64,000 nt of DNA from Vampirovibrionales bacterium (lineage in GTDB: Bacteria; Cyanobacteriota; Vampirovibrionia; Vampirovibrionales; Vampirovibrionaceae): the NCBI GenBank assembly GCA_029262635.1, contig JAJCZA010000029.1, positions 110,559 to 174,558 of the forward strand, in the 5' to 3' direction. The translations under genes were made by a program, and so were the position numbers. This document shows positions 1 through 9,091 of the stretch, piece after piece. The notes beneath the pieces are model-generated. The model was not told the origin of the DNA. It saw only the letters and a list, made by a program, of their open reading frames with translations, and ran no database searches. The stretch's first letter is position 1. Each line of letters opens with the position of its first letter.

Positions 1-939
1 TCAATAGTTGGTGTAGCGGCCATTGATGAAGCCATCCAGATCCGGCAAGCTGGGCTGGAAATTCCCATTCTTGTTATTGGCGCTGTACCCGATTGGGCGG
101 TTCAGATGGCAATAGAACAAGATATTCAGTTGACGGTATTTGCTCCTAACCATTTGGATAGTTTAAAAAAAGTCTATGAATTGACTCAAAAGCCGGCCAA
201 AGTTCATATTAAAGTAGATACAGGGATGCACCGTATTGGTATTCATTGGCAGGAGGCCGAGGCATTTATCAAGGCTTGCGAAAGCCTGCCCTTTATTCAA
301 ATTGAAGGGGTTTTCAGTCATTTGGCTTCCGCTAATGATGTAACTTTTACCCACACTCAGCGTCAGCGATTTCAGCAAGTTTTAGAGGGCTTGGACACCC
401 TTCCTCCCCACATTCACTTGGCTAATTCAGCAGGTGCACTTACATTTCCTGAGACACATTATAATTTGGTACGCTTAGGAATTGCTTTTCTGGGCTATGG
501 GGTACCAAAAGCTCTGAACCTAACTCCTGCCCTTAGTTTGAAAGGACGAATTGTTCACCTCTACGACCTTCAGCCCGGTGAAGGGGTTAGCTATGATCAG
601 AGCTATAAAAATACCGGAGACTCTTCCAAGAAGCTGGCTGTTTTACCTATTGGTTACGCTGACGGGATTTTTCGAGCCCTTTCTAATCAAATGGAAGCAC
701 TGGTTCAGGGGCATCGAGTACGGCAGGTAGGCTATATCACCATGGATCAAATGATGTTTGACGTAACGGATGTTCCAGATCTTTCTGTCGGTGAGACCAT
801 GACCGTTATTGGCAAAGACAGTGGGGAATGTATATCACTCTCTGAGTGGGCAGGAATATTAGGTACCGTTGAATATGAACTGATGTGTGCGCTTCGGGTT
901 CGCTTGCCTAAAATCTATACACGGACTGGAGGTGTCTAG
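1..939 (+). CDS. alr: Alanine racemase, 5' end missing
   Basis: PLP-dependent enzyme that interconverts L- and D-alanine for peptidoglycan synthesis in the cytoplasm. The frame is open from base 1, so the gene begins upstream of the window. The visible part starts within the alpha/beta barrel (GVAAIDEAIQIRQAG, then IPILVIG), and the N-terminal segment with the PLP lysine is lost. Family signatures seen are HIKVDTGMHRIG, VFSHLASAND, the segment GVSYDQSYKN with the catalytic tyrosine, LPIGYADG, and a C-terminal domain ending EYELMCALRVRLPK. The first internal ATG at 106 is not the true start. It lies alone, with about 155 bp before the next gene. Confidence 0.93.
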   Translation, partial: SIVGVAAIDEAIQIRQAGLEIPILVIGAVPDWAVQMAIEQDIQLTVFAPNHLDSLKKVYELTQKPAKVHIKVDTGMHRIGIHWQEAEAFIKACESLPFIQIEGVFSHLASANDVTFTHTQRQRFQQVLEGLDTLPPHIHLANSAGALTFPETHYNLVRLGIAFLGYGVPKALNLTPALSLKGRIVHLYDLQPGEGVSYDQSYKNTGDSSKKLAVLPIGYADGIFRALSNQMEALVQGHRVRQVGYITMDQMMFDVTDVPDLSVGETMTVIGKDSGECISLSEWAGILGTVEYELMCALRVRLPKIYTRTGGV

Positions 940-1095
940 TCTTGTCACCTAAAAACGCAAGAAGCACATTTTCAGGATGAGCGGGTTTATTTAGGTAGAT
1001 CCTCAATATTTTGTTTGTTTCGTGATAAAACAAATTTTTGAATCCATATTTACCTCTTTTTAAAGCAATAGTTTTGGGAAAGGCCAACCGCTTTA

Positions 1096-4000
1096 ATGAC
1101 TTCGCTTCCTTCACATCCTCCTGCTAAAGGTTTTGGTCAACCCCTTTTTTCGGGTTACAGACTTCAGCCTGATGGGAAAGCTTCGCTATTTTTGCCGGGT
1201 TTTTATAATAAAGAGGCTAAGTCCGAGTATCAGGTAACCGTTAAAAACAGGGCAGGGGATGTGTTTAATCTGGTCAGAAAGGGAGATTACTGGATTACCA
1301 AAGCCAAAGATCGATTTTCTCCTGGTGATGCCTATCAATTCATGGTGGAGTGGTTGAACCCTGAAAATCAAAAAAAAGTTCAGATACCCGTACTTGATCA
1401 TGTGGAAACGGTTGTTGATAAAGAAACAGGTGAATCTTTTAATCAAATATCATCTTTAGAGGCTTCTGCCCCATCACAAGTTGATATTATTGCTAAATTA
1501 CCCTTAGACCGATGGGATAAAAGCTTAACGGTTTTAAAACTCCCTCAAAAATCTCTGGAAGAAGGCTCTGAAAAGCTTCCCACTCTTTTTGAAGTGATTG
1601 AAGGGCTAAAAACATCAGGTGTTTCCGGTATTGCTTTAAGCCCATTTAGCGAGAGTCATTCAGGAGAAATGAGTCGCTTTCTGGTCGATGATCCGTATGT
1701 GTTAAACCCTCTTCTGGCTAAAGAAGGGGCGTTAAAAGAACTGCTGGTTTCGAGCATTAAGGATAATACCCGATTTTTCGCCTCAGGGATCTTTACAAAC
1801 CAAGGGATAGCTGGGGTTCAGTACCAAGCAAATATTAAACACCAATACCGCTCTCCTTTTTGGAACTGGTTCCTCTTTCCTGAATCGCGGAGAGCAAAAA
1901 GTAAGGAAGGGCCTTACGCTTACCCTGATGAGGCTGAGAAAGCCAAAATGGCGTTGGGGTTTTTACCGTTTCAGAATACAAGCGATTTTGAACAGTTTGA
2001 TTATCAGATTATTAACGATCCAACGGATGAGCCTGAAGAGATAAAAGGGTTTAAGAAGCCGGTTTATGTTGAGTTTTACAATCCTTTGATCGGGAAGGAA
2101 GGGGTTGAGGAGGAATATGAAAAACAAGGGAAAAAGCTGTTTGATTTCAAGTGGCGAATGGAAATATCCCCTGAAGAACTTGCAGCTCATCGAAGTGAAC
2201 TTTTGGAAATAGAAAAAGAGATGGGGCGTCCGGCTACTCCTATGGAGCGAAAAGCGGTTTTTCTGGAATGGAAGCGTTTTAAAATCGTAACGCCTTATTA
2301 CGATAAATCCGCTGAGAAGTGGCGAACCAATCCGATGGTCGCCAAGCTAAATATTAAAAATCCAGAGGTCGTTGACCATATTACTCAAGGGTTTCTTCAC
2401 TGGACTCACCGGGCTCAAAATATTTATGCCGATCACATGGCTCGGACTCTTTCAGAAGCGGCAAAAAACGATAAAAAAGTGAATTGGCCTTTATTAATAA
2501 AACAATTGGGCTATGAGGTTCCTGGCTATACAGAGAAGGAGCTTTTCTCCGAATTTTTAAAATCAGAAAAAACATCTGTAAAGCCGGAAGAAACGGTTTC
2601 AACGTTGGCGACTGCGATTATTCAAGATTATCCGGTGTTTACGCTTCCTTTTCCCACACATTTTAAACAGATTTTAACGGCACCCAACTTTCAGAAATAT
2701 CTGATGGAGGAGCCTAAAAGTTTCTGGCCTCAGTTTTTTATGCAGATATTTAAGCCTATTATCTCGCTGTTCAGAAAAATCCCGGTTGTTGATCGATTTT
2801 TTAACGGGTTAGAACAGAGCTCGCTATTTACATCCGTGCCTTTTCATATTCATTTAAAAGATAAATTAACAGAAGTCATGAATGGGCTTTCAAAAGAGGC
2901 AAAAGAAAAACTGAATAATCCAGATTTCTCAGGCATTATGGCAGAGGAGTTAAGCCAGTTTTTTTATCTTCATTTATTGACAGGACAAGAAAAAATTGAT
3001 GCCAAAAACGTTGAAATTGGTTTGTATGAAACGCTAAGCGACCATGTATTGGTATCTGATCCGGTATTCGGTGTTCGTCCCCTTATTGATGAAATGAAAA
3101 GTCGCCTCAAAGACATGCCTACTGAAGCGCTTGTAAAAATGATTGAGGAAAAGCTGGCTTCTTTTGATAGCCAAGCGCTTTCACTGGCTTGCTTTCTTGT
3201 TGATAAGAAAGAATTGGGGATTCATTGGCAAATGAATGATTTTGCCGATGTGATCGATCTGGATCAAATTCGAGCAAAGGAAACCCAAGATGAGCGAAAT
3301 AAAGCTTACCTTTCGGCTATTGAGAGCTTAGCCGTTCCTTTTTGGAAAGAAATTAAAGATAGAATTCATAAAGTTTCACCAAAGGCCATGCTGATTACTA
3401 ATTTAAACTATGATGAAACCCTGTGTGATTGGGCGACGTTTCAGAGAGTAAAAGAAGGACTGCTTAAAAATAATATTTTTACGAGTGTTTCAACCCCGTC
3501 CAATGGTGTAAAAAATCCTGCTTCCCTATTTCATGGAGTACCTTCTTTCGATAGTATTGGCTATCAACAGAGTACACCAGATAAGTATCTCGACGATGTT
3601 CTTCACCCCATGAGTCAAACCGTATCTTCAGCTCTTTTTAAGCATCACTTAAATACCCTTCAAACAGATTTAAAAAGTACCTTGGCTCATAATTTATTGT
3701 TCAATCCAGCTATCGCTCATATGGATAAAGCTAAGAACTGGGGATTACCCGATTACTTTAGGGAAGCGGTTCAGGAGTTTAAGCTTAAAAAATGTTTTAA
3801 GGCGCAACGGGAAGAATTAAAAATGTTAGGAGTTGAAGATGTTTCAACCCTATTGGATAACATCATCGAATCACTCGATAGTGTTGACGAGTTGAAGGAA
3901 GGTTTCTCACCTCATACGCTAATTTATCTAGGAGGAGAGAATGAAACGGGTTCCTTAAAAGGTGCAATCCCGCTAGAAATAAAAAAGAATTTTGTGGACG

Positions 4001-5106
4001 AGTTTTTGAATTTATTTACTCTCGGTTCAGAAGAGGAATTAGATAAAAATTCTCAGGGTATTGAGGATAAAGGGCAAGAGAAAAAAATGCTGTTTATCTT
4101 AAAAAAAGCGCTCCTCGATAGAATGGCAGAGCCGGCTACGGATCGTGCCATGCGAGCCGTTCTGGTGAATCAGTTCGAAAAACTCCCTTTAGAACAGTGG
4201 GATAACTTACTTGGGGGACTTGTTTCGAATTTACCTAAGGAGAAACAGCCCATTTATCAGGAAGCCGTTGAAAAAGCATTTTATCAGAGTCTAAATAAAA
4301 TAATTGAAGAGCAACGTTCCCGCTTTGGAAAGAAATCCATTGAGTCCGTATTGGCAATGGTCTTTGATGATCCTGTTTTTTACAAAGAGTTGATAAAAGA
4401 GCTAAAAGAAAAATCTGTTGAACCTTTTGAATTAAGCCGCTTCAAACCGTTTTTGGAGAAACTAAAAAACTCGTTATTCCATCAGACAATGAGTGAGGTT
4501 GAAGATAAGGTACTCCGTATGGTAGCCCTTGAAGCCGCTCTCCCTGGAAACCTGCTTCTGGATATTCCTGATTTATTTGCTCAAACTGGCTCGACCTGGC
4601 TAAGGAATCGAGTGGGGCGAACCGGGGAAATTAAAGCTTTTCTTAAAGATAGGATGCCTCATCCAATGGCCCGTGAATCGTTTGATAAAATTTCAAAACT
4701 GTTGCGTTTTAGAAAAAAGTATCCTGCATTGTCTCAGGGCCATTTATTTTCTCCAATAATCCACAAAAATGACACGGTTCTGCCGATTATTCGAGATGAC
4801 GGAAAGAATCAGGCCGTTATGTTGATTAATACCGGAAAGCCTCAAAACAACCTAAGGCAAAACTTGTTGGGAGAAGCAGGAATCTATAGTGAAATTGAGG
4901 CTGCCCAACCCACCGTTAAAAATTACCAGCTCGATTTATCCTCACTTAGAATCTCGCCAGGAACCCAATACAAAGATGCGGAAACCGATGAACGTTTTGT
5001 TGTCCAAACAAATTTTAAACTGGTTCCTATGAACAAGAGAAAAAAAGGACTGGCTATTCAGACATATCGATTACTCATTCGGGTTAATGAGTCAGAAAAC
5101 GGATAA
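1096..5106 (+). CDS. Very large divergent alpha-amylase (GH13)-like protein
   Basis: 1336 residues, about twice the usual size of an alpha-amylase-type enzyme. The N-terminus (residues about 15-80) resembles a carbohydrate-binding or beta-sandwich module that precedes GH13 barrels. The C-terminal part (about 1150-1230) reads like the end of a GH13 barrel: a segment with GSTWLRNRVGRTGE, then FDKISKLLRFRKKYPALSQGH and a beta-rich tail containing QAVMLINTG. Between them lie barrel-like pieces (SGVSGIALSPFSES, SPKAMLITNLNYDET) and a long helical lysine/glutamate-rich insertion I do not recognise. I could not identify the full catalytic Asp/Glu/Asp set, so activity is uncertain. There is no signal peptide. 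Alternatives are a branching-type enzyme or a catalytically dead relative. Confidence 0.5.
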   Translation: MTSLPSHPPAKGFGQPLFSGYRLQPDGKASLFLPGFYNKEAKSEYQVTVKNRAGDVFNLVRKGDYWITKAKDRFSPGDAYQFMVEWLNPENQKKVQIPVLDHVETVVDKETGESFNQISSLEASAPSQVDIIAKLPLDRWDKSLTVLKLPQKSLEEGSEKLPTLFEVIEGLKTSGVSGIALSPFSESHSGEMSRFLVDDPYVLNPLLAKEGALKELLVSSIKDNTRFFASGIFTNQGIAGVQYQANIKHQYRSPFWNWFLFPESRRAKSKEGPYAYPDEAEKAKMALGFLPFQNTSDFEQFDYQIINDPTDEPEEIKGFKKPVYVEFYNPLIGKEGVEEEYEKQGKKLFDFKWRMEISPEELAAHRSELLEIEKEMGRPATPMERKAVFLEWKRFKIVTPYYDKSAEKWRTNPMVAKLNIKNPEVVDHITQGFLHWTHRAQNIYADHMARTLSEAAKNDKKVNWPLLIKQLGYEVPGYTEKELFSEFLKSEKTSVKPEETVSTLATAIIQDYPVFTLPFPTHFKQILTAPNFQKYLMEEPKSFWPQFFMQIFKPIISLFRKIPVVDRFFNGLEQSSLFTSVPFHIHLKDKLTEVMNGLSKEAKEKLNNPDFSGIMAEELSQFFYLHLLTGQEKIDAKNVEIGLYETLSDHVLVSDPVFGVRPLIDEMKSRLKDMPTEALVKMIEEKLASFDSQALSLACFLVDKKELGIHWQMNDFADVIDLDQIRAKETQDERNKAYLSAIESLAVPFWKEIKDRIHKVSPKAMLITNLNYDETLCDWATFQRVKEGLLKNNIFTSVSTPSNGVKNPASLFHGVPSFDSIGYQQSTPDKYLDDVLHPMSQTVSSALFKHHLNTLQTDLKSTLAHNLLFNPAIAHMDKAKNWGLPDYFREAVQEFKLKKCFKAQREELKMLGVEDVSTLLDNIIESLDSVDELKEGFSPHTLIYLGGENETGSLKGAIPLEIKKNFVDEFLNLFTLGSEEELDKNSQGIEDKGQEKKMLFILKKALLDRMAEPATDRAMRAVLVNQFEKLPLEQWDNLLGGLVSNLPKEKQPIYQEAVEKAFYQSLNKIIEEQRSRFGKKSIESVLAMVFDDPVFYKELIKELKEKSVEPFELSRFKPFLEKLKNSLFHQTMSEVEDKVLRMVALEAALPGNLLLDIPDLFAQTGSTWLRNRVGRTGEIKAFLKDRMPHPMARESFDKISKLLRFRKKYPALSQGHLFSPIIHKNDTVLPIIRDDGKNQAVMLINTGKPQNNLRQNLLGEAGIYSEIEAAQPTVKNYQLDLSSLRISPGTQYKDAETDERFVVQTNFKLVPMNKRKKGLAIQTYRLLIRVNESENG

Positions 5107-5199
5107 ATTCTTCAATTTCCGGATTTTTCACAGAGAGCCACGGCCAGCCGGTGGTATGATAAGAAGGTATTGTTAGTTTATGGGCTTGATGTCTACGTC

Positions 5200-6135
5200 A
5201 TGCTTCAATTGGTATTCAGGCGTTTACTTGTTGGTTTTTCTACACTGTTTGTGGTGATTAGCCTGACGTTTTTTTTGATGCGCTTTCTGCCAGGAGGCCC
5301 CTTTGATCGGGAGCGACAAATTCCACCGGCGATTCAAGCAAACCTCGAAGCACGCTATCATCTGAACGAACCCTTATACGTTCAGTATGGCTTGTATTTG
5401 AACGATATTTTCCATGGGGACTTAGGGCCTTCCTATAAGTATCAATCCCGTCGGGTCAATGATATTGTAGCGGAATCTTTCTGGAACTCATTTAAAATCG
5501 GGCTTAGTGCATTAATTCTTGGCACTTTGGCAGGGATTCTACTGGGCACACTGGCTGGAACCACTCAAAATCGCTTTCTGGATGGGCTTCTTTCGCTTTT
5601 TGGCATTTCCTCGCTTTCCATGCCTTCCTTTATTTTTGGCGGCATGCTGGTCCTATTGTTTGCCTTAAAGCTGAAGTGGCTTCCGGCGGCTCGGTTGGAA
5701 ACCCCTTTGCATTACTTGTTGCCCGTTTGCTCTCTAGCCTTGGTTCCTTTTGCCTATGCTTTCCTGTTGGTTCGAACCAGTGTGCTGGAGACCCGCCGAA
5801 AAGGATTTGTTATGATCAAGCGAAGTTTTGGCATCAATGAAACCACGGTGGTGATGAGTCATATTTTGAGAAACTCCCTTCTGCCCCTGCTTTCTATTAT
5901 GGGGCCACTGGCTGCCGCTATTGTTACTGGCTCTTTTGCCGTCGAGTTTATATTTGCTATTCCGGGTCTGGGAAAACATTTCATTACTGCTGTGGGTAAT
6001 CGGGACTATACCCTTGTTATGGGCATTACACTGGTCTTTAGTGTTATTTTGATCTTGTTCAATACGCTGACAGATGTTTTATATGGTGTACTAGATCCTC
6101 GGCTTCGGGAGTCTGCAAGAGGGGAAGGGGATTAG
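5200..6135 (+). CDS. Dipeptide/oligopeptide ABC transporter permease (DppB/OppB type)
   Basis: Inner-membrane subunit of a peptide importer. The N-terminus has the family form MLQLVFRRLLVGFSTLFVV, a membrane helix followed by LPGGPFDRER. Several hydrophobic segments follow, plus the cytoplasmic coupling loop around KRSFGINETTVVMSHILRNS, equivalent to the EAA loop that contacts the ATPase. I prefer the ATG at 5200 because the helix begins right there; an in-frame start also exists at 5170. The DppC-type partner begins 7 bp after the stop. No ATPase gene is nearby. A matching binding protein lies far away at 34054-35700. Confidence 0.9.
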   Translation: MLQLVFRRLLVGFSTLFVVISLTFFLMRFLPGGPFDRERQIPPAIQANLEARYHLNEPLYVQYGLYLNDIFHGDLGPSYKYQSRRVNDIVAESFWNSFKIGLSALILGTLAGILLGTLAGTTQNRFLDGLLSLFGISSLSMPSFIFGGMLVLLFALKLKWLPAARLETPLHYLLPVCSLALVPFAYAFLLVRTSVLETRRKGFVMIKRSFGINETTVVMSHILRNSLLPLLSIMGPLAAAIVTGSFAVEFIFAIPGLGKHFITAVGNRDYTLVMGITLVFSVILILFNTLTDVLYGVLDPRLRESARGEGD

Positions 6136-6142
6136 CAAGTTT

Positions 6143-6967
6143 ATGATCCGAACGAATAACCGCTTTAAATTGACTCTAAAAATGAAGCTTTGCCTTGGTT
6201 TCTTACTTCTTATTTTGGCAATGGCTTTTTCTGAGCCCCTACTAGGGCTTGACCCCGTGTATATTCATCCCGAACAGTCCTTATTACCGCCGGGTTCTGG
6301 TGGCTATTGGTTTGGGACTGATGACCTAGGACGAGACCTCTTTGCTCGGCTGGCGGTCGGTGCCCAGATATCCTTGTTAATTGGCTTTGCAACAGCGTTG
6401 GTGGCCGTGGTTCTGGGTACCCTTTACGGAACGTTTTCCGCTTATTTTGAAGGTCAGGTGGACACGCTAATGATGCGAATCATTGATGTAATTTATAGTT
6501 TACCAGGGCTGATGATTGTGATCTTATTCAGCGTCTTTTTTGGACGCAGTGTCATCAGTCTGGTTCTCGCACTGGCACTTTTTAGCTGGCCAGATACGGC
6601 TCGGATTGTTCGGGGGCAAGTGCTTTCGTTGAAGCGAGAAGAATTTATTGAGGCATATCACAGTCTGGGTGGCGATGCTTTTCGACTAGCATGGCAACAT
6701 TTTCTCCCCAATTTAATGGGAATGATTATTTTAACGACTGCTATGACAGTTCCCCGTGCAATTTTGACCGAATCAACTTTAAGTTTTATTGGTCTGGGAG
6801 TGGAGCCACCACAAAGCAGTTGGGGGTCATTGGCCAGCGAGGGTTGGCAACTGGTTCGGGTGGCACCGCACATGATCCTCTTTCCGGGGCTACTGATATT
6901 TACAACCATGGTGATTTTAAATATTCTGGGCGATACCCTTCGGGAGGAGTTAGAACCTCAACAGTAA
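6143..6967 (+). CDS. Dipeptide/oligopeptide ABC transporter permease (DppC/OppC type)
   Basis: Second membrane subunit of the peptide importer, 274 residues. It carries the diagnostic DppC segment FGTDDLGRDLFARLAVGAQ after the first membrane helix, and the coupling loop EEFIEAYHSLGGDAFRLAWQ followed by LPNLMG. It ends with the usual region GVEPPQSSWGSLASEG. It is transcribed directly behind the DppB-type gene and closed by the hairpin at 6985. Its frame holds a long overlapping plus-strand open frame that I regard as a shadow. Confidence 0.92.
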   Translation: MIRTNNRFKLTLKMKLCLGFLLLILAMAFSEPLLGLDPVYIHPEQSLLPPGSGGYWFGTDDLGRDLFARLAVGAQISLLIGFATALVAVVLGTLYGTFSAYFEGQVDTLMMRIIDVIYSLPGLMIVILFSVFFGRSVISLVLALALFSWPDTARIVRGQVLSLKREEFIEAYHSLGGDAFRLAWQHFLPNLMGMIILTTAMTVPRAILTESTLSFIGLGVEPPQSSWGSLASEGWQLVRVAPHMILFPGLLIFTTMVILNILGDTLREELEPQQ

Positions 6968-6984
6968 GGCAATAAAAGAAAAAT

Positions 6985-7008
6985 CCCTCCTGTGAGCACG
7001 CAGGAGGG
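6985..7008. terminator. Hairpin between convergent genes
   Basis: Perfect 8-bp stem CCCTCCTG / CAGGAGGG with an 8-nt loop. It lies between the permease operon and the oppositely oriented gene at 7040, so it can serve both directions. A short A-run precedes it but no strong T-run follows on the plus strand. Confidence 0.7.
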
Positions 7009-7039
7009 TGGAGCGAAATGTACTAGAGTTTTAGATCGT

Positions 7040-7525
7040 TTACCGGTAACGGTTTTCATTGTGGTTATAATCGCTGGATACCCGGAAGGTCGATCTTTCC
7101 CCATAGCGATTGTGTTGAATGGCCTGATTCATCACCTTCTGATGATGAGCTTTCTGGATGGCCTTCTCCTCTCCCGTTTTCTTCTCTTTAATCATCCCAG
7201 CTAATCGACTCAGGGCTTCCTGAGACGAACCGGTTCGATGATAAACCCCCTCACAAAAACGTTTAAAGATATTCTCTTCTTCGGCAAGGCATGGGTCACA
7301 AAAAGGATTGGCTGTTGCTTCAAAAACGATGCCACACCCTTCACAGTGGGACACATGATGCCCACCTAACCTGCGTAGTTGGTTGCTTTGTCCACAGAAT
7401 TGGTAAATTTGCCGTACAAATTGCCAAGCTTCTTGTTGGGTTTGAAAGGGATAAGACTTTTGTCTTTTAGTATACCCTTCAGTCTGCATTAATCTGTGTT
7501 TACTCTCTTTTTTTATTATTGTCAT
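7040..7525 (-). CDS. Uncharacterised zinc-binding protein
   Basis: 161 residues with no assigned function. Residues about 55-82 contain a four-cysteine cluster, CEGCGIVFEATANPFCDPCL, typical of a structural zinc ribbon. An N-terminal basic part holds RQIYQFCGQSNQLRR. The C-terminal 60 residues are rich in Lys, Glu, His and Gln. There is no signal peptide or membrane segment, so it is probably cytoplasmic. It could be a regulator or an RNA/DNA-associated protein. It faces away from the antiporter gene with 259 bp between them. Confidence 0.6.
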   Translation of the reverse strand: MTIIKKESKHRLMQTEGYTKRQKSYPFQTQQEAWQFVRQIYQFCGQSNQLRRLGGHHVSHCEGCGIVFEATANPFCDPCLAEEENIFKRFCEGVYHRTGSSQEALSRLAGMIKEKKTGEEKAIQKAHHQKVMNQAIQHNRYGERSTFRVSSDYNHNENRYR

Positions 7526-7784
7526 CTCGCTCTTTTTACCCCGTTTTTCTGATTCTTGTTATTAAAATGATTCTCTTGTTGCTTACCCGTATTATTCCCT
7601 TCCCTTCGAGCAAGCAACCTTAGCCCATGGGTCTATTTCTACATAAATAGTATAATCCCATGGGTTAACATGCCAACTCATCAATTAACTAAAATCGTTG
7701 GTTGATTAATTCTCTATTAATTCCGATTACTTGCTTCGTGGCATATAATGGATCGAGTTATCTTTAAAATCGGAAACTTGTTGA
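7526..7784. promoter_or_regulatory. Divergent intergenic region with a candidate antiporter promoter
   Basis: This stretch holds no gene. A consensus -10 hexamer TATAAT lies at 7744-7749, about 35 bp before the TTG start at 7785. The matching -35 (TTCCGA at 7721) is weak. An AT-rich repeat-like patch lies at about 7675-7720 (CATCAATTAACT, GTTGATTAATTC). Confidence 0.45.
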
Positions 7785-9014
7785 TTGTCTCTTGAAACTT
7801 TTTTATTCCAGCTCATCATTATTCTGGTTATTGCCAAGGTTTTTGGTCAGATTATGCATCGACTGGGACAGCCGTTTGTTCTGGGAGAACTTCTGGGTGG
7901 CGCCCTGTTTGGTGTCTACGGACTGGGTCTGATTCAGCATTATGAATTGACCGAATTACTGGCTCAAATTGGCCTGATTATTCTCTTGTTTGAAATCGGT
8001 CTAGAAACCGATTTGGATACTCTGATCAAGTTAGGGCCGCGTTCCATGATGGTGGCGCTAGCGGGTATTGTTCTTCCTTTTGGGGGAGGCTTCTTTTTTG
8101 CTCAGACGATGGGGTTGGAGACCCTACCTGCATTGCTTATTGGTGGCGCCTTGAGTGCTACAAGCATTGGTATTTCTATTCGAGCTTTAGCCGAACTAGG
8201 CGAGAGTAAGAGTGTTGAAGGACAAGTGGTCTTGGGCGCCGCTCTGATTGATGACGTGGTGGGCCTGCTTATTTTGGCTATTATCACCACCTTGGCCAGT
8301 TCCATGGGAAAGGGCGGGGAGGTTTCGCTGGACATTCTCGGATTGGTCATAACATTACTGTTCCCAATGGTAGCTGTTTTGATTGGTTCCTGGTTAGCCA
8401 AGCCGCTAATCACTTGGGTGGACCGTATGACGGTTCGAGGTGCTACAGTCATCATTTCGCTGGTTATGGCCTTTAGCTTTGCCTATGTTGCCAAGTTAAT
8501 TGGTAGTTCACCTATTATTGGCGCGTTTGCCGCCGGGCTTATTCTGGCACGTACCCACCGCTCCAACGAGATTGAAACTCAGTTGAAACCTATTGCTGAC
8601 TTGTTTACCCCTATTTTCTTTGTAACCATTGGCGCGTCCCTTAATATTCAACTATTAAACCCGTTTGATGCGGACAATCATTCTATTCTGTTGATTGCCT
8701 TGGGGCTTTCATTTATCGGCTTTTTTACCAAGTTTGCCAGCGGTTTTATGTGTCGAGGCGAAGGGATTCGTCATGCTATTATCGGTGTATCCATGGTGCC
8801 TCGAGGGGAAGTGGTTCTGATTTTTGCTAACATGGGTCTCAGTCAGGGACTTCTCTCTCCAGAATGGTTTGCTGTGCTTATTCTCTTGATCTTTGCTACG
8901 GCGACTTCTTCGCCTTTTATTCTGAAGCAGATTTTGGGCAAGGCTTCTCAACAGCTGGATCCATCTCAGCTTAGCCTTTTAATTCCTGGCCACAGTAGTG
9001 AAGAACGGTTATAA
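7785..9014 (+). CDS. CPA2 family cation/proton antiporter (KefB/NapA-like)
   Basis: Integral membrane exchanger, 409 residues and roughly 12-13 hydrophobic segments. CPA2 features seen are VLGELLGGALFGVYGL, LFEIGLETDLDTL, the central SATSIGISIRALAELG, a conserved acidic pair ALIDDVVGLL in the ion-binding helix (about residues 148-157) and the tail-side GEVVLIFANMG. There is no C-terminal RCK/TrkA domain, so it resembles the bare exchanger form. The TTG start fits the beginning of the first helix. It probably moves Na+ or K+ against H+. Confidence 0.88.
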   Translation: MSLETFLFQLIIILVIAKVFGQIMHRLGQPFVLGELLGGALFGVYGLGLIQHYELTELLAQIGLIILLFEIGLETDLDTLIKLGPRSMMVALAGIVLPFGGGFFFAQTMGLETLPALLIGGALSATSIGISIRALAELGESKSVEGQVVLGAALIDDVVGLLILAIITTLASSMGKGGEVSLDILGLVITLLFPMVAVLIGSWLAKPLITWVDRMTVRGATVIISLVMAFSFAYVAKLIGSSPIIGAFAAGLILARTHRSNEIETQLKPIADLFTPIFFVTIGASLNIQLLNPFDADNHSILLIALGLSFIGFFTKFASGFMCRGEGIRHAIIGVSMVPRGEVVLIFANMGLSQGLLSPEWFAVLILLIFATATSSPFILKQILGKASQQLDPSQLSLLIPGHSSEERL

Positions 9015-9091
9015 AAGATTGAATTGTTTTAGCGCTTAAAACCTGTTCATCAACAATAGACTCTCCTCTAAAGAAGTGGGATGATAAGGGC

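Noticed and set aside
6691..6975. 94-codon plus-strand frame inside the second permease gene
   Set aside because: It overlaps a well conserved permease in another frame and has no recognisable protein features.
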